NCBI RefSeq assembly: GCF_037126465.1 | Contig: NC_088201.1 | Location: 195,990,403 to 196,054,402 of the forward strand | DNA length: 64,000 nt | Source: Ornithodoros turicata | Lineage: Eukaryota; Arthropoda; Arachnida; Ixodida; Argasidae | Direction of reading: 5' to 3' | Shown here: piece after piece, positions 1-11,115 of the stretch | How the letters are laid out: every line of letters begins with the position of its first letter | Position numbering within the stretch: position 1 is the first letter of the stretch | Position numbers and translations under genes: made by a program | The notes under the pieces: model-generated | Told to the model about the DNA's origin: nothing | The model's input: only the letters and a program-made list of their open reading frames with translations | Databases searched by the model: none

Positions 1-15
1 AACCTAACCTAACCT
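1..15. repeat. three telomere-type AACCT units
   Basis: The window opens with three perfect AACCT units, the complement of the arthropod telomere unit TTAGG. Three copies are too few to show a chromosome end. They may be an interstitial remnant or a contig clipped close to a telomere. Confidence 0.4.
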
Positions 16-1547
16 GAAGGATAGCACTGCTGGACATGGAGTTAGAGATTGAGAAGTACGGCATTTTCAAAGAGGTCCTCGGAGGGAAAATTCGGGGGGG
101 GGGGGAGGGGGGCAGAGCCAGCACCGTGAAAACTCGAGGAGCGGTGGACTGTTCCCCCTGCCCCCACATTCCGATTTATACCGAAACTAAACAGAAGCAG
201 CTTTCCAAGCTAGGGCTCCGGAACGAACCGACAACAGTAAAAAACAATAAAAGAAAAAGAAAAACAAGAAAGAAAACAAGAGGAAGGAAGCACAAAAAAG
301 ATGTATTCGCTTGAACCGCAACAGGTCAAACAACATTGCAAACTCGTTTTTCTTGTGCCAGTCATCGGCATTTTTAGCAGCTTTTCTGAACCGTGATGTG
401 GATTACAGGCCCAAATAATCACAAATGAGCAAGCACGCATCCTCGCTGCTTAATTTTTGGTCACTTTACGTCGTTTGAAGTGCAAATTGTTGCGCCTACC
501 ACTAGCGCCACATTCGCGTTCAAATTGCTCCTCTGTTGAACTGTCCTTGTCGGCTCACATGGCCGCGCCCATGAAATCGGCAATCAGCTGTTCTCGTTTT
601 CTGGAGTGTACACCAAACTGTTCACAGTTCAAGGTACAGATACTTATCCGAGTGGGAAAGCCTCGGCGGTCTTCCTGTGGATTCGTGGGTGCATCAACGA
701 AGATGGGCATAGTTTTCGGGATGGCTGTGTGTTCGACAGCTGATATCTGTGCGCTGAACTAACTTCTATTTTTTAAAAACAACTTCAATATATTGCAGTT
801 GTAGCGTGATAGTTTCCTTGGTTTTGTCGCATATTGCGTTCACTTCATCTGCTTTTCGCCAACTGGTGTAACCCCCGCTTTGACTATTGCGGCCTCCCTA
901 AGGTTTATGTGTCAGTTTTGGAAACACTGATATTGTTACATGTGACACATTGTAGTGTACTGCAGCCAGCTTCACTGTTTGACTGATAATTTGCACGGGT
1001 ACTTCTTTAGTATTATTTGGATTACTTTCATCTGATACTGTACCATTAAATAGGATAGGAATCCATTATGGTTCAGAATTATTTTTCCTTTGCAATGTTC
1101 CCACACTGATCATGATGACAAGTTGTCTCTCATTAAATTCCTTTTGGGTTGTATTTCACACTGCTTACAGCACAATGTGAGAATGAGAAAATGTATGCTT
1201 CACATGTTCTCAGCATCCTCTACAGCAACTGCTCCTGGGCTTACAATCCAGAAACTACACACGAAAAAAAAAACTGTAGAACAGACGACACATCAAAAAG
1301 GACACGACAAAATGATTGGGACTGTGTTATGCTATGCTTTTTTTGTGTGTGTGTGTCTCTCTGGTTCTGCATTTTCGTGAACATGTGCCATGTTGCCGGC
1401 ACCCTTGCCCTCTTGTCACAAAAACACCCTCAGACATAAAAATGCAGACATAGAAGTAGAGAACTCCAACTTAACATAACAAGAGAGAACAAAGATGGGG
1501 ACACAGGAAGCTTCTAGAGTCTCGGAACATACGCAGTGACCCCTCGG
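16..1547. other. no gene recognised
   Basis: Only short open frames without recognisable domains are seen. The stretch holds a G-run interrupted by one A (94-112), a GT-rich tract near 1342-1356, and a short segment at 1384-1419 related to the small inserts at 12674 and 37717. I see no promoter, splice pair or domain that supports a gene. Confidence 0.5.
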
Positions 1548-2311
1548 CAGACATGTACAAGATACTCAAAAATGTATTTAAGATAAGATAATAAATACTA
1601 ACGTTATAATGTAATTAAGATAGAGTATAAATACATGAAAATTAAAGTAATTAAGATAGAGTACAAAATACTTCAAAAGGTATTTGAAATACAATTAAGA
1701 TACTATTCATCCTTAAACACAAAAAGTCACCGGTCACTGGTCAATGCGGCAAGTCGCCGCTATGGCACATGGATCACCTAAACCCCGCGCACTGCGCTAG
1801 CCGCCGCTGTGTGATAGGAGTTATCTAAACACAAGTCCCAAAAAGATGACAAAGAGATACCACATAACTTCACTAAGTATATGTGACCCAGAACAAAGCA
1901 AACTTTTAGCATGTCCCTGCTCGGCCAGGTCAGAATCCGGCGTCACCGCGTCAGGGCACACATAATAGAACCCTCACTGGCCAAGGATTAGTACAAACGG
2001 GGCATGATCTCTAAATGGAGACTTCCAAGAAGGGCCAATGTCCGGGTCTAGAGTCACTATCCGGGTCAAGTCCGAGGGACTCAGGAGATTTCCACTGAAC
2101 AAGAAAGATAATGGAAAGACGAGACACAGAAAGTTTGAGAGGGAGATTCAAAATATGTAATTAGAGTATTGAGTAGAAAATACCATAAAATATATTTTAA
2201 ATAGAGTACAAATACACAAAATAAAAAGTATTGAGTAGAGTACCAAAATACCGCAAATTGTATTTAAAATACAGTATTTTAAATACAATACTCCAAATAC
2301 GTACAAGTCTG
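1548..2311. mobile_element. non-autonomous hAT-type element
   Basis: The 764-bp element starts CAGACATGTAC and ends GTACAAGTCTG, an inverted terminal pair with one mismatch in 11. It is flanked by a perfect 8-bp direct repeat CCCCTCGG (1540-1547 and 2312-2319), the target-duplication length of the hAT superfamily. Both subterminal regions are packed with variants of the palindromic word GTATTTAAAATAC (1560-1700 and 2150-2300), as expected for clustered transposase-binding sites. The middle (1720-2120) is unrelated sequence with no coding potential. Confidence 0.8.
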
Positions 2312-2408
2312 CCCCTCGGTTTTTAAGAAAAACCGTGGCCCTTCCCCGAACAATACTCCCATCTCCTTAAATAATGACCGGTTGTACAATCGCTCATTCA
2401 GTTTGGCA

Positions 2409-2442
2409 CTGATGATGTCCGTCGCATGACGGATGAAACGTC
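2409..2442 (+). ncRNA. hammerhead-ribozyme-like motif, probable PLE tail
   Basis: CTGATGA is followed by a perfect 6-bp stem (TCCGTC/GACGGA) with a GCAT loop, then GAAA and CGTC. This is the order of the hammerhead core (CUGANGA, stem II, GAAA), which is known from Penelope-like element termini. Extra bases between the core and stem II, and the absence of a clear stem III, make it a degenerate copy at best. No PLE coding sequence is attached. Confidence 0.3.
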
Positions 2443-2449
2443 TGAGTAA

Positions 2450-4500
2450 ACCTTGTTATTTTGTTATGTTAAGTTGGAGTTCTCTACTTTTTTGTCTAGT
2501 TATGTCGTCTCCCGGATTTTGGAGTACTTTTGCATAAAGATGCACGTTGTGAGAGGCACATAAACCCTGCTTGCATTGCTAACCTGTCTATCACAAGACA
2601 TGTGAAAGGATTGCCAAATTAAAATCCAGTAATACAAAAATGATTCTGAAATACATAATTCCAATAGAAGGGAGAGTAAACATTGGAATAACAGGTAAAG
2701 GTAAAGCACTGAAGTGTTGGCATTCTTCTGATGTGTATGATATACTGCTCTATTTAACCCATGACATATATGTTGTCAAACATTAACTTCTTGCATTCAA
2801 CATCAAGATGCTATACCTATTCCATCTAAGCGACTCGTCTTTACACGGACACGTGGCACACCATTTTGGCACAAAGATTTGATATCTCTGCTTGTTGGAC
2901 ATATCAAGCAAATATTGTGCCAAAATTGTGTTACCTACATGACATACTGCTTTGCTGAGATATGTTACGGAAGAAATACTCCTGAAGCGATTAAAGGAAG
3001 TGCATACGAGTACATATGCTTTGCAAAGTTGTTCCAAAGTTCCAAGTGTTGAATTGGGAAAGCATTAGTCATCTCATAACAAAGTGATGAAAGAAACTAG
3101 AGAGAAATGCGAAGCCGCAAGCACTGTTGCATGGCCATGTTCACAATGGGCAATGACGCTTTTCACTTTGCGTACCGCGGACTGACTATGCCCAATGAGT
3201 GGTTTGCAGTATCTATGATTGATGTAGGCCATGGCAACTACCGATGCACTTTGCAGAGTGTGCAATGATGTCTTTTGTGAACGAGACAAACCTCAAAATA
3301 TTCCCACGTAATTTTGATCCTACAATTAATTGGGTTTCAGGTATTTAAGTGTGCACCTCTCTTCTGATATTTAGTGGAAATCACACAATAGTTACGCATC
3401 CTCTAAGCCTCTTAAAAAAATTGTCTTCTTGAAGTGGACACGGAAACTACCTTTCGCAGACAGTACACTGCTGGCATACAAAACCCTTGTACAAAGTGCC
3501 TTAGAAACGGTACAAATGACATCATACTGTTCATCATAAAAACAAATGACATCATACTGTTCAACAGTGCCACCAATTTGGTACAGTTGAGCTACGCTCG
3601 GGCTAGGGGGGGGGGGCGAGTTTGCATCAAAAAGGCACGGTCTTGAGGGGATTATGGTGGTCTTTGACAGAGCACGCGACTTTCGGTCCTACTTTTCTTT
3701 CAAGAGGAGGCAGTGAACAAGTGCCCATTCATGGAACCCAGCCCTCCCCTTCCGATTTGTTTCGGTATCAGTCTGTCTACCAATGTCATGATGACATTTA
3801 TATTCTGTTGAGTTTCTTACATGCTGTCCAGGACATATATGTAGGTAGGTAGGTATGCCAAGAATTTTTTTAATTACTAACCTTATTTTGTAGTTTGAAT
3901 CCCTCGAAAAACCATTGCACAGCACCAGAACACAAAGGCTACATAATGACCCAGTTTCACCAACCTTTTCAGCATCTGAACTAAGATGAACGGTCATTAA
4001 ACTATCTGCTTCACCACATCACCGATGGAAAAAAAGAACTGTCTGTTAAGTGTCTGTTCGAGGATTGGCAACCCTTGATATTGGTTCAGTTAACCAGAGT
4101 TGGTGAAACCGGGCCTATGGAAGTCACCGAAACATTCGTCACATCACAAACCAAAGTTTGTTAAAAGAATTGAGTGCTAGCATGAAGTTTTGGCAATTCT
4201 GAGTAGCATTTTAACTGCTGCCTATGTAGCTGCTGCATAATTACAAGTAATTCAGAAAAAGTAGTACAAAATATGAGGGTACTCTACTCTATCTTCCTCA
4301 GCATGGTATTGAAAACTGTGATGATTCCAAGAGCTCATCGTCTTGGCCCAGATTCTGTAGGAGATTTATCAGCCATTTGTGTTCCTATTTGTGGTACTGT
4401 GGCAAACTAGTCACTCCACCCACATACCAGCATTCCTATAGGTTACACATACCATGTGGTTGATATACGAAGAGGGGAGTCAAGTCCTGTAGATCGCATA
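2450..4500. other. no gene recognised
   Basis: Minus-strand open frames at 2783-3037 and 3074-3289 have no recognisable domain. There is a 22-bp direct repeat starting ACAAATGACATC at 3512-3533 and 3542-3563 (period 30), a G-run near 3606-3616 and a GTAG microsatellite at 3839-3855. Nothing here supports a functional gene. Confidence 0.45.
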
Positions 4501-4502
4501 AA

Positions 4503-4619
4503 CAAAATACAGTAACCGACACTGAAGATTTTTGTTTAAGTTTAATTTGTACAAGGTTTCGCATGGAGGTCCACGCTTCCTTAGGTCCTACCTGAGGTAG
4601 TGTCGGTTTCTGTATTTTG
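4503..4619 (-). mobile_element. PLE-like terminal fragment with inverted ends
   Basis: The segment is bounded by 21-bp inverted arms (starting CAAAATACAGTAACC at 4503-4523 and ending TTTCTGTATTTTG at 4599-4619, one mismatch). On the minus strand the interior reads CTAAGGA, a GCGTGG/CCATGC stem and GCGAAACC, a degenerate hammerhead-like arrangement of the kind found at Penelope-like element ends. The same layout, a tail flanked by a short inverted copy of its own end, recurs at 27733-27852. There is no attached coding region. Confidence 0.4.
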
Positions 4620-4625
4620 TCTGTA

Positions 4626-6440
4626 TCATGTAGTTATAAGAGTGGTTTAAACTACCTCACAGAAGTTGCAGATGCTGTTCATCAACTTTATTTTGAGATG
4701 GACAGAGAGTTTCATTGCCTGGGGTAGTACAGTACCCCATAGCTGCTTGTGGTGTGAGGAAGGAAATAATGTCCCATGGAGTCCAAAATTGCCAAAAGAG
4801 CTTCGAGAGCAGGCATTCGTGGGCTCGATTTAGCTATAGGCCAAGAAATTTTAGAGAGAGGGGCAGGAGTTCAGGTTATTGAGATCTCAAAATGGCAGTT
4901 TGGAAAGCTCAGTAGTGTGGGCAATGACAAAGAATATACTCTGGATCTTCTACAGCACTGCAGTGACAGCACCTGAGAGAGTCAACTTGCCTCATGTGGT
5001 AATGACACTGAGCTGTAAATGCCCCATTGAGTCACAGTGCACCACAGTGGCGAGAAGTGTTTTGTGGCATCCAGAAACCAAGCTCTGGGCCAACATTGCT
5101 CAGTATAGACGGGACGAAAACGTCAGTTGTCCATTGACAGGAACACTATTTAAACAATCCATTGATATGTTGGTGAACGAGATCTGCTTTCTACATGACC
5201 AGTAACATTCCTTTGCTATCTTTCACTGTGATTTAATTAAACACATCCCTCATGTGACGGCGTTCCCGGCACAGTTTTACCTTGCTAAACCACTTTTCGC
5301 GGCGCTTATCAAACATAACATTAGCGGTTCTTCTAGGCCGAGGCCGAGGAAAGCAAGAGACGTTTCCATGATGTTTACCGTGATGTACGTGATCACCGTC
5401 GTGACAAATGGTCGACACAGCAGTTTTGCGGTACGTTTTATATGTTGCCTATCGTGGACATTTTTCGCTATCAGATTGCCTGTCCAAAACAGCTACGACT
5501 GCATCAATGTCACTTCACCAATGAATTCCTTCATAAGTTACACGCGCGTGTTAGCACACCAAGTCGTTACACGTCTGAAAAATACCTGACGAAATCGGCA
5601 GAAGAAACATATGCTTTATTAGAGCTTGCAGTGATTATCCTTTTTATGCAGCACATCACGCAACACCATACAGCTCCGTCGTTACTCCATTTTCTCTAAT
5701 AGCCTCGTCCCCAATGGTAGCCGAACGGCCGAACCTCTGAAGCGTTGTTTTCCTAGTATTCATACGCGTAGTTATTTACGCCTTTAACTTAATTAAATTA
5801 ATGAATAATTGAGAGATACATGCTGAATACCACACAGAATTGCATAAAGACTCGTTATTCTGGAGTGTGACCTTCTTAAACACTGATTTTCTCAAGTAAA
5901 ACCATGCTTAACACTGGACTGCATAGACCCATTGTGATTTATTTTGACAGCTTGAATTTGAAAGGATTGGAATTTGAAGGGTGGATTTCTTAGCGTGGAT
6001 TTCAAAAGTTTTATTATTAAGAGTGGGTAACAGGGTACACCCATTTTATTAGCCCTCCATTCGTTCATCGTTCGTTTCTGGGCTGATCCCACCCTGTCGA
6101 TTCAGCCCATTGAGCCCATAAAAATGAAAACGATTTTGGCTATGCTTGTAGGCACATTAGCGTGCGTGTCGTACTTTTAATTTGTGGTGGATTCACTGTA
6201 GTTTTCATCTTCCATGTTCTTTCAAGGATCGGAAAGTGTCTCTTTGGAGCTTGCTTGGAATCATTTACCGTCTAATGCGCTACAGGTAAGAATCCTACGT
6301 AAATCGGAAAATTCTCTAACATTTATATGTCTGTATCACGTCTGTGTCGTTTTTCTCAGTGTGCTTCGAGGGCGGAACATCTACTCGACCGGTGAGTTCC
6401 ACATATTGGAAAACACGAAGGAACAATGAAATCGGGAGCC
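4626..6440. other. no gene recognised
   Basis: Several open frames of 60-110 codons occur on both strands (for example 4879-5205 and 5254-5589, plus). None shows a domain, a convincing splice-bounded exon or a homologous copy elsewhere in the window. No repeat structure stands out. Confidence 0.4.
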
Positions 6441-6442
6441 GT

Positions 6443-7605
6443 TCATAAGGCAACAAGGGACCGGAGGCTACAGTTGCGTCGCTTGCAGGCATGACCCGAG
6501 CTAATTATACTGGTGAGTAACATCGATCGTCCTTCATATTTACACAAGGTGGCAATATTGTGATCGTGATCTGTATAAACGGACGCTGTGTGCATGGGGT
6601 CAGCATGGGGGTCAGCACGCTTGAACAGCATGTGAATGAGGGGCTGGAGTATCGTAGCACAGTTGGGTAAGAATCGACGATAAAAGTTTATAAGTCCCAA
6701 GAACTCGTGCAAATCACCCAAAGTGGTGGGCTGGGGAAACCGTTGAATTGCAGCCACCTTGTGCGGCAGAGGGCGAATGCGATGCTTATCCACCCGATGG
6801 CGGCATTGGCCGCATTTAGGACGATGCCATATTCGGAAAGCCGGGCGAATAACTGGTGAGGGTGACATTCGTGTTCTTCTGGGGTCGCCGAAGCCACGAG
6901 AACGTCGTCAATGTAAGCATAAGCGAAGGGCCAGCCGCGCAGCGCTTGATCCATAAACCGCTGAAATGTTTGGGCAGCGTTTCGTAGACCGAAGAGCATA
7001 CGCAGGTACTCGTACAACCCGAACGGAGTGGTGATGACAGTTTTCTGAACGCTCGAAGGGTCCATGGGATCTGATGGTATGCCTTTATAAGGTATACTTT
7101 TGAAAACAACGGGGCTCCGTGCAGACCAGCCGTAAAATCCTGAAGATGAGGGATTGGGCATCTGTCGGGACGTGTAATACGGTCCAGAGCACGATAATCC
7201 CCGCATGGTCGCCAATCCCCCGTTTTCTTGGGGATCATGTGAAGAGTGGATGCCACGTGCTTGCGGATGGACGTACGATCCCCAGTTCGAGTAGGTGCTC
7301 GGACTCTTTCTCAGCGACTGCCCGGCGGTCAGGTGGAAGGCGTCGGGGCCGAGCGAAAACACGTGGCCTGTCAGTGTCAGTGCAGTGCGTGACGTGATGT
7401 TTTGGAGGAAGACGTAGATTACATGGCAGCGTTAAGGTAGGATAGTGCTGTAATAGTGCTTCGAACCGATTTCGTGGCATCCGGAGATATGGGGGTATCC
7501 ACAGAGAGAGACGAAGGAGGAGAATGACCGGTGACAGAAGATAAGGTAACGGCGTCAACCATGCGACGCTTGCGCACGTCGACAAGGAGATTGAAGTAGT
7601 TCAAG
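6443..7605 (-). pseudogene. pol: Ty3/Gypsy polyprotein fragment (protease end to RT)
   Basis: Three overlapping minus-strand frames carry successive parts of a Gypsy-type pol gene. The C-terminal edge of the aspartic protease reads NLLVDVRKRRMVDA near 7600-7560. RT motifs follow: MIPKKTGDWRPCGDYRALD near 7240-7180, LIKAYHQIP near 7090, and the catalytic YIDDVLVAS near 6920-6890. The connection-domain motif GLINFYRRFLPN lies near 6700-6650. The frame changes at least twice, so no single product is possible. No RNase H, integrase or LTRs were seen, so this is an internal relic. Its upstream end joins a mariner fragment at about 7605. Confidence 0.85.
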
Positions 7606-8368
7606 AATTCTATTGATGGTGGTACCACTGGGCAGAAAATCAACATGAACAACGCCAGCCTTGTACCAGAAAACCTGGCCATGGCCTTACCCGTAGACGG
7701 GGTGCTTCGGAACTTCTTGGGAGCTGGCGAGCCGGGATGCTTCCACTGTTCTGAAGCGCGTTTAGACTCAAGAGTGAAATGGTGCACCAACGTTTCATCG
7801 GACGTGATGATCCAATCAAGGAACGGCTGTCCTTCAGTGTCGAAACTTCCTTCTTCTCTGCCGGTCAAACACGGACCCAAGGGGCACTAACTTTCCGAAA
7901 CTGGACGTGTTCATGAATGATAGTGTTCAACGTTCCCACAGAAAGGTCCTTCTTTCGAGCCAGTCCGAGACATGTTATCCGTCGGTCCATGATGATCAGG
8001 CGCTGCACCAGTTGGATGTTCTCAGGAAATCTGACACTGGGCTCTAAGTCATCCAGGACGGGACCCTCTTGCACTAATGTACGGCCGTCTCGGAACCGTT
8101 TGCACCACTCAAACTCTTTGCTGCGGCTAAGTGTATCGTGGCCATACCGAGACTGAAGTCTTCTTTGAATTTCAGATGACTTTACGCCTTCATTCACGAG
8201 AAACTTCATGACAATTCGCTGTTCGACGTGCGCGCTCAACTCGTTGCTCGCCATCTTGTCCATACGTGTCTTCTGTTTTGCACGAACTTTGGACCACCAC
8301 GTGGTGAACGCAGAGGCCTGTTGCGTGTGAAAGTGACGATAAAGAAGTAGCGCGAGCCATTTGTACAC
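7606..8368 (-). pseudogene. mariner-family transposase, truncated
   Basis: The minus-strand frame from 8368 contains the N-terminal helix-turn-helix region of mariner transposases (EQRIVMKFLVNEGVKSSEI, then EFEWCKRFRDGR). After a frame break near 7870 it continues with the first catalytic aspartate motif IITSDETLVHHF and PGSPAPKKFR. The second and third catalytic acidic residues are missing because homology stops near 7606, where Gypsy sequence begins in the same reading frame. Mariner transposases are usually about 340-350 residues; roughly two thirds is represented here. It cannot encode an active enzyme. Confidence 0.85.
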
Positions 8369-8413
8369 TCAGGAGACAGAAAGTTCCGGTTTGACTTGAA
8401 CACCCCTCGTAGA

Positions 8414-9320
8414 TACAGGGTGTCCACGCTGAGTGTGAACAGATTTTTTAAAAATATATCAATCACTTTTTCCGAGATGAAATCAATTGCAATATAGCAT
8501 ATGCTGAAGGGCACTCCCTAGGGGGGGCATTAACAGACTCCTAAGGCAATGTCATAATAGACTTTCAATAATTAACTTTTTAATTATAAAAGCTACGAAG
8601 TTGCTCCAATGAGAACATCTGATCTCTTCGGTCTCCAGATACCAAAACCGTTTTCAGAACAAAAATTCGTTCGGTAGATCGTCCGCAAAAAATTCGTGAA
8701 GGAACGCCATTTTTTTCTTTATTTGGTTTATTGGGCATCTTCGAAGAAGCAGCTTTCCTTTACCCCCAGTGTGAGAGAGTGAAAGAGCACAGTGCCGCCT
8801 CATGCGCCGAAGATTAGCTTTAACTTGCGGGAACAAAACAAAAACACAAATCTATCGGGTGACTTTATCGCGACTGCCCTTATCTTGGGCTGCATTTTCT
8901 GCTTTCTTTTAATCTTTTTCCAGGACGCAGGAGGCGATAGTGTGCTCTTTCATCCTCTCGTATTGAGGGCGAAGGCAAGACGCGTCTCTAGAGATGCGCA
9001 ATGAATAAAATAAAGAAAAAAAAATGGCGTTCCTTCACGAATTTTTTTGCGGACGATCTATCCAACGGATTTTTGTTCTGAAGACGGCTTTGGTATCCGG
9101 TGACCGAAGAGATCAGATGTTCTCATTGGAGCAACTTCGTAGCTTTTATAATTAAAAAGCTAATTATTGAAAGTTAATTAAGACATTGCCTTAGGAGTCT
9201 GTTAATGCTCCCCTAGGGACTGCCCTTCAGCATATGCTATATTGCAATTGATTTCATCTCGGAAAAAGTGATTGATATATATTTAAAAAATCTGTTCACA
9301 CTTAGCGTTGACACCCTGTA
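8414..9320. mobile_element. foldback element, TACAGGGTGTC family, copy 1
   Basis: The ends read TACAGGGTGTCCACGC and GCGTTGACACCCTGTA. The inverted arms are about 400 bp each (8414-8812 and 8926-9320): near-perfect for the outer 300 bp, and still alignable inward through a GAAAGAGCAC block. The loop is only about 110 bp. There is no transposase. TA at both ends fits a Tc1/mariner-type target, but the superfamily is not certain. A structurally similar element with the same first 11 bases lies at 20371-21178. Confidence 0.8.
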
Positions 9321-10539
9321 GAAATATACACATTAGTGTTTCAGATGGAGCTGAAATAGGGGAATGCCGCTTTGACGTAAAAAATACTCCATGTTAGGAG
9401 GTTCTTAAAGTATCAAACACTGGAATGAGCATTTGTACTTTACTTTAAAGGAGTACAGAGGGCCATCAAAAAAAATTCAGATTAAGACATCTGATGAAAG
9501 TATGTGCGTCATTATACCGAATAGCGCGAAAGGTTTTGATATGTGCAATTTGTTTCCCAGAAAAAAAACCCGTATACGCATAGCTCCGCGCGTTTACCCT
9601 TAACTCGCCACTCCAGCTATAACGAGGATGAGGAGGTATCATGCCACGTCACCGATGACGGTATAAGGGACTCGTTCTGGTTCGCCGGTCAGTGCGGGTC
9701 AGCGCCTTGTCCCTTTGCCGCCGTAAACCTGTTTTGCCAGTTCTCCCGGAGTATTGGGAATAGAAGGAGCGGCCGAAGCATTACCGAGCAAGGAGAAATG
9801 CTTTATCAGAACCCCGAACAGCCGAGTAGCAGACGACAGCGGAGTAGCAGACAATATTTCTCTAGGCCAATCAGCGAGCGTTCTCCTTATAGCGTCAGCG
9901 CGAGGTTCCAGGCAGATCACAGGCTGGTACTGCTCTTCACCACCGTTGCGCACGGTCGCTTTTTGCGGCGTATTTTAAATTCAATTCCTGCGATAATTAT
10001 GACTCTGTGGTGTAAATTACTTCGCATGGTGCATCTTACTGGCCTACTTAACAGTTTTATAGGAAGAAAACTGGGTGTTAAAAATGACTACTGTGCTGCT
10101 TTAAATACTTTTCAGTATGTGTACTTGGTACTGTGCTCCAAGTACTTTTATCCAGTGCTTTCCCATCAAGTACTCAATTCGTAATGCAAAACCAACAAGA
10201 AAGAATACCGCACACATAAATAGTGAACCCTTTTTTTTTTCAAATAGAGAATTTGGGAGAAGGGACTCCAGCGTCGACAGGCCTTGCATGTTGAGAAGAC
10301 ATGAGTACTGTACTACTTTTATGTCCTTTATCAATCAAAAGACAAGGACCTAAAAATTTGCAGATGTGCTGTGATTTCATTGCTTACAGTGTGCTTTTGA
10401 GTTGTCAGTACAACATCCAGTTTCGTGTGGTGTTTGAAAAAAATAAAAATAAAATGGAGTAATAATGGAAATGAATTGTCTTGATCACTGAGAATGTGAG
10501 TTTCAGAAAAATTTTCGCGAACTTCTCAGTGTAAAAGTA
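9321..10539. other. no gene recognised
   Basis: A 213-codon plus-strand frame (9543-10184) and antisense frames of 74-84 codons are open, but they have no recognisable domain and no splice context. I treat the stretch as non-coding. Confidence 0.4.
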
Positions 10540-10988
10540 GCCGAAAATAGCCAAGCAGCCAACCAATTTTTTCAGGGGGCTCATTCCGCATGAAGCGACC
10601 CAATGGGGTGGCTTCAAAACACGGATCTTGTAATTTTTTTTTTACTGGTTTACACCATACACAAACTATCGCACAGAAAATATTTTCGCAGAATTTGGAG
10701 GCATTTTCATGTTAGGGGGTCCTAAGCATCTGGAGGTGTGGTAAAAGCGAGGTGCCTTCAAAACCTTCTCCTCGGAAAGCGGCTAAAGATATGTTAGGTC
10801 GGTACACGTCAGAGTGGCTTTCGGGGACGCTCTTTCATTCTCTATGAAGAAACTCCCATGTTGATGTGTATTTCATACCGTACTATAGGCCTAGAATTCC
10901 ACAGTTTCGCGGTTTGTTTGCGATTTTTTTCTGAGGGACTGCCTGTACATCGCGACATAAAATTCGGTAGTGGTGGAGCTTGTACCTT
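10540..10988 (+). repeat. outer part of left arm of the large inverted repeat
   Basis: The reverse complement of this stretch aligns with 23940-24365, for example the blocks AACATGAAAATGCCTCC against AACGTGAAAATGCCTCT and GGAATTCTAGGCCTAT against GGAATTCTTGGCCTAT. It ends at the 12-bp duplication AGCTTGTACCTT (10977-10988), where the PLE composite begins. Confidence 0.75.
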
Positions 10989-11115
10989 CGACAGCAGAGA
11001 GAGGGCGCAGACAAGCTGGTTCATGATGACAACGATGCAACCAGAGGCAGGGAATTAAACAACAGACAACAATTTCCTCAGACACAGCACCAAAATTTAA
11101 TAGCGAAACCGTCAC
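10989..11115 (-). repeat. PLE pseudo-LTR, inverted copy
   Basis: This segment follows the GIY-YIG frame on the minus strand. It is repeated at 13183-13320 and, shorter, at 16526-16609. The shared landmarks are GTGTCTGAGGAAATTGTTG and TTTAATTCCCTGCCTC. It ends with CTCTCTCTGCTGTCG directly at the target duplication. Confidence 0.75.

Noticed and set aside
94..112. G-quadruplex regulatory site
   Set aside because: A plain G-run interrupted by one A, with no gene nearby to regulate.
9543..10184. 213-codon open frame on the plus strand
   Set aside because: No domain, biased composition and no splice or homologous support.
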